DNA of 64,000 nucleotides from Phaeotremella fagi. Its lineage: Eukaryota; Basidiomycota; Tremellomycetes; Tremellales; Phaeotremellaceae. This document shows positions 1-10,488 of this stretch, piece after piece. Both the position numbers and the translations under genes were made by a program. Below the pieces are notes generated by a model. That model was not told the origin of the DNA. It worked only from the letters and a program-made list of their open reading frames with translations, and made no database searches. The stretch is from contig BCHU01000001.1 in the NCBI GenBank assembly GCA_001599715.1, forward strand, positions 977,634 through 1,041,633. Reading direction: 5' to 3'. Numbering within the stretch: position 1 is the stretch's first letter; the number at the start of each line of letters is the position of its first letter.

Positions 1-2828
1 GCTCTCCAAACTTTTCCGAACTTCCATCAAAGGCGTTGAAATCGGTTCAGGAGACGTAACCCCAGATCTACCATTAGGTGTAGGCACACCACCACCACCT
101 GACGCCGACCAATATCCAACCCCAGGATTTCTTTGTCGTTCCATCAATTGAACTGATGATTGAACTTTTCTCAATTCATCACGTAGCGTTTTGTTGTTGG
201 TTTTAAGTGTGTTGGCGTGATTCTTTGAATCTTCAACTTGCGCTTGAAGACTCGTTATTTGATTTTGGAAATTGGATAGATCTTCCCTTGCTGCACGCTA
301 TTTTCGAATTTCAACAGATCAGTTTGGGATTTTGATGCTGCCTTGCATCCTTTCACTCACCTCAGCTTCGACAGCCACCAGAACATCCCCTTTAGCCTCT
401 TCCAACATCGTTTTCAAACCGACAATCTCTCTTTCCAGCACTCGTCGTTTTTCTTCACCCTCCCCAATCCTACCTTCAGCATCTTTAATTTTCCTCTCTG
501 AATCCGCATAATCACTCTCCTTCTCCTGAATCCCCCTTCTCAATCGTTCAATCTCCCGAACCCTCTCTTGCAATTTAACAGCCCACTCTTCCTCAGCCTC
601 GTTCCGTTCCTTCTCAAGAGTTCTCACTCTGGTTCTCAATTCCATCAATTTATTTTCAGATTTAGCTTCAGCTTCAGCTAGGAGACGTTGAACTTCGGCT
701 GGGGAGGTTGAAGATCCGGTTTGAGAACCTGAATAACTGTTGGATCGACTTGGGGAAGGTGAGGGACTTCCTCTGTTGGCTCGACCGATTCCTAAAGCTT
801 CTCTTCCCTTTCGTCCACCTGATCCACTAGCTATCGCGTCTTCGAGTAGCGCACTTCTTTCACTGGCCTCTCGAAGCTGGAATTCTAGTTCTTTCGTTCG
901 AGTTTCTAAAGCTTCCGTTTCCGCTCGATAGGTTTCGACATCAGCTTGTTTGGATTGAATAGAGTTGAATTGATCCTGTTTGGCAACATTCAATTCTTTG
1001 ACGATAGCTTCAAGACCTGTTATTTTCGTAGATTTAATCGAAAGATCTTTGGCATGGGTAGCCTGGAATTCAAGTTAGCCAAAACGTAGCAAACGGCACA
1101 CTAGGGAAAGCAAACTACCTTGGTCGTAATCATCTCCAACTCCCAAGCAGCTTTTTTACTCGCCAACTCCTTTTCATATTTCTCCTTGAGACCAGCGACT
1201 TCTCTCTCGAAACCTTTCCGTAAATTGTTAACCTCCCTCTCACGATCTGCCTTGACCTTTTCAACTTCTTCACTAGCTTTCGATCGCTCAGCTCGTTCTT
1301 CAGCTCTATCTTTTTCAATTTCTTCTTTCTCTTTTTCGATCTTGACCAATTTCATTCGGACAGTCTTAAGTAGAGAAATAGCTTTCGTTCTTTTCTCTTC
1401 CTCTTCTTTAGCTGTCGTTTGAGATTTAGCTAAATCAGTACGCAGTTGACTAAGAGCCAAAAGTTCAGTCGCTTTCGTCGATAAACTCGTTTCAGCTGTC
1501 GATAGTTGAGAACGAAGTTTTGTAATCAGATCGGTTTGAGACCCGCCCTCTAATCTATGCGTGTCACGCAACTCTTCCATTCGAGAATCTTGCACTTGGA
1601 CCAGTCAGTAAACTTTCAAAAAGTTAACTTACGTTTGATTTGGGATTGCAGTCTTTTCATTTCTTCAGTGATCATTTCTACTTTGCCGTTCTGCATTCTG
1701 ATCCATCCCTCCAAAGCTTCAAAGTCTTGTATACCACCTTCAAGGGGAGTCAACTCTTTTAGAATTTTGTTGGCGTTGTGAGATTGAGCGAGTAGACTGG
1801 TGAATCGGGCGGAAAGGTCTGGGCGCGAATAATCAGTGAAAACAATGAGATCCATTGAAGACTTTAGACTCACCCTCATATCTCCGCTCTACATCAGCTA
1901 GCTGTTTGTCACTGGGAGGACCATCCTCTTCTATGGTGCCGTTCTCAACTATTGGAGAAGTTGAAGGGGGAACAGTGGTTTTGTCGCTTTCGCTCTCAAC
2001 TATTCCATTTTCTTCTACGTCATTCGACAACGTCGAAGCTGGTTCAATGATATCTACTGGGGGAAGTTCGAGAGATTCCACAGCGTTCAATAGAGGAGAA
2101 GCACCCAATGGATCAGAAAATTGAGCTGCAGATTCAGCTTTCGGTGTGGTAGCTTGTAATTCCGGAGAGGGCGGTAAAGGATAAGTTGAAGGATCAGCTG
2201 GATCAGGATTGGGTAATTCGAAATGGTTATTTGGTAACGGAGATTTCGATAACGATCTACCAGGAGCAGTAGGTGATCTAGGTAAAGGTGTACCGGAGAC
2301 TGAAGAGTTACCTAGAGAGAAATTGGCTTGCAGGAAACGTGAAGGTGAAGGTGAATTTGGACGTGAGTTGGCTCCATTGGGTGAATTTGGGATATCTTTT
2401 AGTTCTTGAAGATTTTTATTTGGACTTGGGGACGATGGTTCTCCATTCACAACTGGTGGTTTACCATCTAAACTCGTTCTACCTACACCTAGATTGAATG
2501 ATTTTCTCAAACCTGATAAACCAGACAACGCGTTTTCAGCTAGATGTAATGGAACATGTGGAACGTAACTGGCCGCAGCCGCTGCAGCAGCAGCAGCAGC
2601 TCCACTTGTCGATCGAGTGGGTGAAACTTCTGGTTTATGATCTGATACGATAGGTGATTGTAAGGGTGAATTCGATGGTAGAGGAGATTTGACCGTTGGC
2701 GAGGAAGGTGTACTGTTGGTGTCTTTGTTTCCAGTTGACTGCGCGCTGATGGCTTTAGCTTGTAAAGCTGACCCAGCTGCATCTAATTGAATGACAGTTG
2801 CTCGAAGTCGCTCTGCAAAGCTTGACAT
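1..2828 (-). CDS. Golgin-like coiled-coil protein (5' part, runs off left edge)
   Basis: Five exons read on the minus strand: 1874-2828, 1633-1818, 1119-1594, 361-1062 and 297 to the window edge. All joins keep frame at GT-AG sites. The first ~300 residues are Ser/Pro-rich and disordered, with a nine-residue Ala run near 2580. Everything after that is Glu/Lys/Arg-rich heptad coiled coil. The last visible part turns into a Gly/Pro/Ser linker ending close to a short VRKSLES helix. An N-terminal disordered part, long coiled coil and linker before a C-terminal domain is the layout of GRIP or GRAB golgins (IMH1/RUD3 type), which tether vesicles at the Golgi. The defining C-terminal domain lies outside the window, so the golgin name is inference. 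Another coiled-coil tether is possible. Its start codon lies about 205 bp from the divergent VPS20 start. Confidence 0.6.
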
Positions 2829-3033
2829 GGCGACATTGACCTTGGTTAGGGTGAAGACTGAAGGATGAAGGAGGTGAAGATGGAAGTTAAAGAATAGAAG
2901 TCAATGAATTGCCCATTTTCCCAAGACCACCTTAGATCATTTAACCCGAGATATTTGGTGCCGGTCAAGTTGACAGCATGGCATTCATCCTCTCTCATCC
3001 ACATCTTCGTCGTTATAAGTTATATCAAGCACA

Positions 3034-4021
3034 ATGGGATATTGGCAGGCAGCCCTAGTGAAGATGGGTGTAGCCCAGCCAGGTCCAAAGATTACTGCAC
3101 AAGATCGTGCGATTCTAGAGTAAGTCTTGGCGTCCTCAACCACAAACATCTAACTGATGATCCCTTTACAGTCTCAAGCTTCAGCGAGATAAGATGAAGC
3201 AATACCAGAAGCGTGTTAGTAAACTTCTTTATCTTAGACCATCATCTTGGCTGATTAATTTTTAGCTTCAAGTGGTTTTAGATAGGGAACAACAAATTGC
3301 GAAAGAAGCTCTTGCTGCTGGTAACAAGGTAAGTTGACCAAATCATCAACATGAGAAATGTCCGAGTCCATCGATTGATAATATACCATAGACTAGAGCA
3401 TTAACAGCACTAAGGCAAAGGAAATATCAAGAACAACTTCTATCACGTACCGACACCCAACTCCAAACACTACAAGAATTAGTCAGTTCCATCGAATTCA
3501 CTCAAATTCAAGCAACGGTGCTACACGGCCTCTCTGTCGGTAACGAGGTCTTGAAGCAGTTACACAGCGAGATGTCTATTGAGAAAGTTGAGAAACTCAT
3601 GGATCAAACTAGGGAAGGTGTTGAATATCAACGTGTAAGTCTTTCGATACCATCTGGTCCGTCTAAAACTGTACTGTGCTGACCACTTTTTTTTGTAGGA
3701 GATAGACGAAGCTTTGGTATCGAAAATGACACCCGAGGAAGAAGATGCTGTACAAGCTGAGTTGGAACAACTACAACGGGAAGCTATGGTGAGTGCAGCA
3801 CTTCGATGCGACGTGTACATCACTAAGTTCCACAGCCCACAATACCTAATGTACCAGAGCAACAACCAGTTACACTACCTTCAGTTCCAGTGGAGGAACC
3901 CACAACGGAAGAGCCTACGAAGGGTAGGTCATACTACTTTTTACTAATTTTTCAAGGGCTGATATCATCTTCTGTAGAACCGACACCGGTCAAAGAAGAA
4001 AGGGTTGCTCTGGCGGCATAG
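3034..4021 (+). CDS. VPS20: ESCRT-III subunit Vps20 (CHMP6 family)
   Basis: Seven exons (3034-3119, 3172-3214, 3266-3328, 3392-3634, 3699-3788, 3860-3923, 3978-4021) give a 210-residue protein, close to the ~200 residues of human CHMP6. The sequence follows the family closely: the basic first helix (QRDKMKQYQKR), RKYQEQLLSRTDTQL, SIEFTQIQATVLHGLSVGNE, then MSIEKVEKLMDQTREGVEYQ. The C-terminal acidic helix is followed by a Pro/Glu stretch like the MIT-interacting tail. Vps20 links ESCRT-II to Snf7 polymerisation at endosomes during multivesicular body sorting. The second residue is Gly, as needed for the N-myristoylation known in this family; whether it is modified here is inference. The sixth exon uses the second of two adjacent AG acceptors, chosen by frame. 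Confidence 0.92.
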
Positions 4022-4288
4022 GACTGCTGCAGCCTTTGAGGGTTTAGGAATCATCAGGAAACACCTCATCCATGACTGAGTGATCTTTGGTCTATGTCTA
4101 TGGTCTCTGGTCTCCATTCATATCTGTGATACCCTTACTTCCATCCAAAGCTTTCAACTCGTATTTTCCATTCAGAATACTTATCTTGTAATTGTTGTAT
4201 CACCCACACGTAAATTTGCCACCGAAAATCAATATTAACGCGACTGCATTTTCAAACCAATCCTACGTTCTCCAAATACAAACTCTAA

Positions 4289-5402
4289 ATGTCTACTGCA
4301 GAACTCACACCTCTATTCCCATCAGCTACTCATCCAGCTATACCCATAGCAGCGAGGATTCTATCCACTCTCAGAAATCTCACAGCACCTGGGAAAGGTA
4401 ATGACTTGAAACCAGAGGAAAGAGCAGCTTTGGTGGGTGTAAGTGCTTTACTTGGATGTGAACGGTAGGTATCATCATATACCACTCTATGCCATATCAA
4501 CTGAAATCACTGTTACTGTGTAGAGCCCAAGTGAAAGATCTAATCGAATCATCAGCCCAAAAAGCATCTTCAGTCTCACCAGCTCATTTCAAATCAGCTC
4601 TAAAATTATCACGTCGATTACTTTCAACCATCTCGTTAGATTCTTCAGCATCACCTTCGACAAAACGTCTATCCAGATCAAACTCAAACTCAAATCCAGA
4701 TTCACCATCGACCTCATCCTTACCAAACCCAATTAATTTATCTTTATCTTCCACACCGAAAAAGAAATTTAGATACACGTCCAAAATCGATTTAACAGGT
4801 TTAGTTAAAGGTTCACCGAACGAACCTAAATTCAGTAGTCCACTTAAACAAAGTTCTACACCTCATAAAATAATCGAGGGTGATGGGGACGAAGAGGAGG
4901 ATGACGATGAAGAGATTTTAACTCCAACTAAAAAAATTAAATATGGTGATACAAGATCGAGGGGGAAGAATGATGTCTCGGCGTTTCTGTCTTTGAGACC
5001 TGGATCAAGTTCTGGTCAATCTCCTTCGAAACTGAATACTCAGTTGGAGGAGAGGTTGCCGACGAGAGAGGAACTTGGGTTTGGGGTTAGGAAGGGGAAA
5101 GCTAACGGAGCGGTTAGAGCGAAGAAGAAGATCCAACCTAGGAGAGATTGGACTTATCGAGAGAGTGTTTGGGGAGGGGAGGCTGTGATGAATAGTCAAT
5201 TGCTGTTGAATCAAGTGAGTTAGGGTTTGTGGTTCATGATTGACTGAGGTATTCGCTGAGACTGGATTAGATACTGGTGTCCATACCTTCTTGGTGTGCA
5301 GAAAACTCTGTAACTCCAAGTGATCCAATCGGAAGGAATCTCACTGACATTCTATTGTCTGTGTCTGACAAAGAAGATTCTAATGGAATGAGTCTTGATT
5401 AA
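4289..5402 (+). CDS. ORC6: Probable origin recognition complex subunit 6-like protein
   Basis: Exon 1 is 4289-4464 and exon 2 starts at 4524. The first ~95 residues are helical, with a pattern resembling the N-terminal cyclin/TFIIB-like fold of Orc6: ARILSTLRNL, then an EERAALVGVSALLGCER helix, then a SPAHFKSALKLSRRLL helix. The rest is Ser-rich, then acidic (about residues 190-200), then basic, ending in a WTYRESVWGGEAVMNSQLLL segment that may be the conserved C-terminal helix. The 3' end is ambiguous. Without a further intron the frame stops at 5221-5223 (291 residues). With a GTGAGT intron from 5215 to about 5270 it continues to a TAA at 5400-5402 (332 residues). An acceptor at 5260 would give a shorter tail. 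I recognise the family only by pattern, so the name is tentative. Orc6 would bind replication origins with ORC1-5. Confidence 0.45.
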
Positions 5403-5472
5403 GACAGTATATTTACTAGTTGTACAATGCATCAATCATCTATTACACAGCTACAAATCAATGTTGAACCAA

Positions 5473-6493
5473 CTATCCCACACCCGTCACAGCAGCAATC
5501 TGATCTCTAACAACCCCAGTCTTCTCTACAGTATTTACAACCAACCCCTTGACTAGATCAACAACTTCTCCAACTGGATTAGAAGAATCCTTAGCAGTCT
5601 TATCATTTTTGATCTCGTTAACATCAACTCTGTCGCTCTCAGGTAGATAGGGATCAATTTCCTCTGTATCCCACCAAGAAGGTAAATATTGTTTGGGTGG
5701 TAGGTTGATGATATCAGGATCGAACAACTGTATTCCAACCAGTTAGTCCATAAAATCAACTGGGTTTTAAGGTAGATTGCATACCTCGATATATTGTTCA
5801 TCTGAATGTCTATGTTTGGATGGTCCAGAATGTGCACGATACTAAATTTGATTTTAAAGTTAATTGACTGAAATGAGATGTAATAGAAAGAACAGACTCA
5901 CTTCAACCACTATAGAAGCGAAATTCCAATTCTGCATTTGACGTAAACAACCAGTAACAATTCCATTATGATGTATACCGAGTCTATCAGAAGGAATAGC
6001 ATTAGCCAGTGGTGGAAGAAATTCAAAGGGGAGGCTCACGGATCCATAATCAATATGGGATGACATCTAACATCTAAAATCATTTCTAACGTCGATTTAA
6101 CAATCTCATCACGAATAGGTTTCCAATCCGTCATAGGTCTCCATAATATCGTACCAACATGAATCTAATTCCAAATAACCATCAATGAAATCACCTCGAT
6201 TGATTAAAATGCTGGAAGACATACGAATTCAATACCAGAAGTTCTGGTGAACGATAATAAAGGTTTAATAGGATGTTCGGGTGTTAACGAAACTATCGTT
6301 TTCAAGCCTAATCCAGCTAAGAATGGGACCTATCAAGGGAAAACAGTTGTCAGTTTCAGTAGTGATTTCAGTGATTGGGGGGTTGACTTACTTGAGATGC
6401 TGTTGGACTGGCACATCTGTAGACCCCTTCTTCGATTGTTGAGAATAAAGCTGGGACTTGAATTAATGATGGACCTGATTGTTTCGATGACAT
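5473..6493 (-). CDS. OCA-family phosphatase-like protein with a degenerate active site
   Basis: Six exons (6392-6493, 6225-6329, 6040-6164, 5902-5983, 5785-5841, 5473-5727) sum to 726 nt and encode 241 residues. The fold markers of the Siw14/Oca atypical dual-specificity phosphatases are present: VYRCASPTASQVPFLAGLGL, KTIVSLTPE and the C-terminal GCLRQMQNWNFASIVVEY. The catalytic P-loop is broken. Where the family has C-x5-R, this protein reads MDPLGIHHNG, with Asp110 for the nucleophilic Cys and His116 for the Arg. It should therefore be catalytically dead, as proposed for some OCA-complex members, and act as a scaffold or inositol-phosphate binding partner (inference). An intron splits the P-loop codons. 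It is convergent with the ORC6-like gene. Confidence 0.82.
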
Positions 6494-6758
6494 TTTTCGG
6501 GTTTTGGAATTGTTAGGATTTCGTCTTGAGGTTGGATTAGGGTGCTTGAATAACTTCAGACTGGTTTTATGTACGTATGTTACTACTCATTTTGGCTGTT
6601 GCTGTTGGTGTTGGAAGGTAGTGTTGTTAAGGCTTTTGTGACTTCAGCTCTGCTGTAACTTTTGACATTATTTGTGGCTCGTGGCTATTGGCAAAAATCG
6701 ATACCAACTTGTAAATGCATGGTATACCAACCTCAATCAAAGTCATGAACTACCTCCC

Positions 6759-9700
6759 CTAATACATCCCTCTAACCCTCCCTTCACCCTTGACAGGACC
6801 AATCTTGATCCATCTAACAACTCCACCCCCAGAAACGACCTCCCCAGTCTCACCCTCACCACTCTCACCCTCGTTCTCTTCACAAACGTTCCTAGCGGCA
6901 ACGATAATCCCTCTACTCTCAAACGCTTTGATATCTTCATGAAGAGTCCCAACCGTGACATGTAAATTCATTCGAACTTCTTCCGGCATAACCAGTTCTT
7001 TCGTGTTTTCCATCCCCGTCTCCTGTGGTATGATCTGATCCACAGTTAAAGCCATCACACGTTCATCCCATACTAGGTACGTCATGTTGAATTGATATAA
7101 TGGAGAATATGGATCTTCAGCTAGGGATTTACATGTTTCCCATAATTTCTCATTCGGTCCTTGTACAGTTTTGATTTCAGAGGTTTCTTTTTCGTTGGCT
7201 ACACTCTGTTCATGTGCGAGTGTGATATGAGGTTGCTTGGTGATTCTAGATATTGATTCTAGATTTTTGAAGAATAGCTTGGCCGAAGTTACCAATTGAG
7301 GTGAAGCTTGTGATAGGGATTCAAGGATCGAAGTCATAGTCTGATGTAAATCGATTTCTGGCGCTACACCGAAATATCGTACTCTCTTTCCAATCTTCGC
7401 TGGTGCATGATATTCAGTGGTGACCTTGTAACCTCTAGCTTCGTCTAAAGCATCATCAATCTCTTGTTCCGAAGGACGACTCAAACCAATTCCAGGGATA
7501 TCACACAGCTCTTTGATAATCGTTCGTAAAGTCGTACCAGCGTCATCTTCCACTTGAACTTTGATAATCTTTCTGAAAACATCTTGATTTGGTTCTACCA
7601 AATCTCGCAAAAATTTACCAATGACCACTTCGTGTTCGGCATCGATTGTCGTGTCAGGTCGAAGAGTTTGGTGATTATCGCCGCGGGTTACGACTCTTTC
7701 CGAACATATTCGGAGCAGACGATGGAAAGGTTGTTGAGTGACGTCCCATTCTATGGCGATTAGACGTAAGTCGAAAGGTTGGAATTGCTGTTTCTTCTGT
7801 AAATCGGATAATTCTTCATAATGTTTATCGAGATGATTGTTTCTATTTCCAACGAAGGTTAGTATACTGCTTTGCTTACGATGAAAAAGCTAACTCACCG
7901 ATCGGCATAAACGATGTTATTCGTTTTGAAAAGAGTCGAAATGTTGTTCAAGAAATGAAAGGCTTTCTTTTTAGCTGTGACATCGTCACTTTGGGTATGT
8001 CCGATACCGAACAACTTGTTCAATGCAACTCCAATGACCGTTTTACCTAAGCAAGTTTTAGAATAAACACATTCAATGTAAAACAGAACTCACCACAACC
8101 AGGGACAGCTACTGGTACGAGTAAAAACTTCTTTGGCAGAGCTTCTCTGTCAACTTCCACTTTGGTTCGTCTACCATTCGTACTCCAACCTCGTTTAATA
8201 TTCTTTTCATATTCATCTTTACCCTCGCCCTCTGTCCAGGCAAGAAACTTTTCTCTGACTCTGACTACACCATTCTTTGAATAACCTTCAAACAGTCTAG
8301 GCTCAGATTTCATCATTCGAATACACCATTCGACGTATACTCCAACTTCTGAACGTTTAATTCTGTTCATAACATCATTGATCAATTTAACCTCATCATC
8401 TGAAGAAATTTTACCAAGCAATGGTAAAAGTTTTCTAGTCGTTTCTCGCCATGTTCTGTAAAGTAGATATGGTTCTTCGAATTTGACTTTGAAGAAAAAT
8501 GGCGATCCTGATCGATAAGGTGGTCTTCCATCTTGAACGTTTGCAGATTTAGTCGAAACCGTACATCTAACCACGAATCCCTCAATGGTCTCTCCTTCCC
8601 ATGAACCAGTCCTTGCAGTTTCATCGGTAAATGATTTAACGGCTTCTAGGGTGTCAAAAGAGATATGTTTGGTAGGGATGAAACCGAATTCTAAAGCAAA
8701 AGCTGTAACCTGATCAGGTGGTAACGTAGAGAAATGCGGTGTATTATGATTCAGACCGTGTAAATGCAAACCAGTCCAATGTTCAGGTGTAGCTATGACA
8801 TGTTCCTCGAATGAATCATCGCACAACTAATCATTTGATCAATTTGTGCCAACATCGACAGAGGGGGTAAAGGCTTACTTCAAGGACTGCGGACAATTTC
8901 TGATTCCATAAGCGAGAAGCGAGTTCTTTTTCTGATCTCCCACTTTTTTTCAACGTACGACGAAGCCATGCTCGACCAACTTCTGCATGAGCTAATGCTT
9001 CTGTATCTTCATCACCTTCATCTGGAGCGTGGTTTTGTTGCTTTGATTCCACTGATTTCTGTTTCTCCTCTTTCAATTGAGATTTCTTTTCAGATTTGAT
9101 CACTTTCTTCTGAGCGTTTTTCGATAGTGGTTCATCTGGTTTTGAGGAGTGGGAAGGACCAGTTGAGGAGCTCTCTGAAAGTGGTGGTTGAGCGTTGATA
9201 TCGAGATCGGAGACTTTATCGACGAGGTTGGTTTCGGAGATATCGTCTGTTGAGTCGGCAGTTTCAACAGTGGTACCCAAAGAGTGTTTCGAAGCAACGA
9301 CTAGATGTTCAGGTGACAGGGCAGATATCAGAATTAGGCATCCGTTCGACTTGAGAGTAAGGTGGTAAGGAGGTTCTGTGTGACGTTTCATAGCCTCCCA
9401 CTAGGCTCTGTATCAGCATCATAATCATCAAGCTCTGAAAATGAACTCACACTCGTCCAAGCAGTTTCATCAATATTGAAAAACTTGTCATAACCTCTAG
9501 CAACAATTCTATCACCACGATTTCCATCCTCATCAACCACCTCCTCGGTAAATAAACCTCTCGCTAGCGTCGGGAACGGATTATTAGCTTTGAAATACAT
9601 GAATTCATTCATCTTCCAACTTGTTATTCTATGATCGGGGAGTCGAGATGAGGATGAGGACGATGACGATCCATTGGGAGAGTCGGTAGCATAGATGGAA

Positions 9701-9882
9701 GGTGGATAAATGTGAACTGAAGCTCGGACTGGTCTTGGTTTAGCTGGTGATTTTTCAAGTTGACGAAGAGATGATAGAAGTTCTGGAACTGAGTTTGGGT
9801 GTTTGTCTTTCGTTATTGACTTGTCTGTTGAATTTATGCTTTTGGCGTCAGCATGGTTGGTTTCATGCGATTTGGACGACAT
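6759..9882 (-). CDS. TRL1: Fungal tRNA ligase Trl1 (ligase, kinase and phosphodiesterase)
   Basis: Five exons (9451-9882, 8879-9400, 8094-8826, 7899-8046, 6759-7842) encode 972 residues. The N-terminal adenylyltransferase has its nucleotidyl lysine in KSNG (Lys161), then LISALSPEHLVVASKHSLG and LCDDSFEEHVIATPEHWTGL. The kinase domain begins with the P-loop VPGCGKT (about residues 558-564), split by an intron, and carries YADRNNH. The C-terminal cyclic phosphodiesterase has two HxT motifs, HIT at about 817 and HVT at about 906. Trl1 seals tRNA halves after intron removal and, in fungi, joins the exons of the Ire1-cut HAC1/HXL1 mRNA in the unfolded protein response. A Lys/Glu/Ser-rich insertion of ~95 residues (187-281) interrupts the ligase domain. 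The ATG at 9882 is used because the codon 12 nt upstream is TTG. Confidence 0.95.
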
Positions 9883-10488
9883 GATGTCGATCAAAGCGCT
9901 GAGATTAAAATTTTTGTCTTTCTCTTGTCTCTCTTTTCCAGACCTTTGACCAGATCTCAGGAGACAAGCTGTAAGAATCTTCTAGAAATGATTTGAACAA
10001 AGGAGAGATGACAGGATGGTATGATTGTGAAATCTTCAATTTTACTGTTGTCTCGAGTCAAAAATATGAGACTACCCCGCATACCCCATGCATTAGCGGG
10101 ATCAAATCAAATCCTAATGCTTGAATGTTCCATTAGTAATTTCATGATTAGCCATTAGTAAATTTACTAATACAGCATAGATTTGGGGTGGCCAAGCTGG
10201 ATGAGGACCCGCAGTGCACCTTGACCTACACCTACTTATCTAATCAAATTCTATCATTCTATCATCCTTCTATTCCTTTTTTCATTCTTTATATATACAT
10301 ATACAAGAACAATATCATTTCAAGTACATGACAATCACACCGTAACCTCACTCTCACCCTTCCTCTCACTTCAGTCTCAACCAATGACTGAACACAGCAA
10401 CCCTTGATACCTCTCAACCTCGCAACCATCAATTACGATTCCCATCATTTATTTAATTCACTTCAATTTAACCATCAGTTAATTCTCG
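9883..10488. promoter_or_regulatory. Divergent promoter region between TRL1 and UFD4
   Basis: This 606-bp spacer serves two start codons facing away from each other. It holds an 18-bp perfect palindrome and a related direct repeat (listed separately), a CCCGC/GCGGG arm pair around 10077-10102 that could form a hairpin, and a C/T-rich stretch before the UFD4 start around 10230-10480. I see no protein-coding signal. Confidence 0.6.
10154..10171. repeat. 18-bp perfect palindrome in the TRL1/UFD4 spacer
   Basis: ATTAGTAAA followed directly by TTTACTAAT. The left arm extends a CATTAGTAA unit that also occurs 22 bp upstream (about 10131-10139), so one half-site appears three times within ~40 bp. 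A dimeric transcription-factor site is the simplest reading. Confidence 0.7.

Noticed and set aside
1120..1422. Open frame on the plus strand opposite the golgin coiled coil
   Set aside because: Antisense shadow of Glu/Lys-rich codons; Ser/Phe-rich product with no domain.
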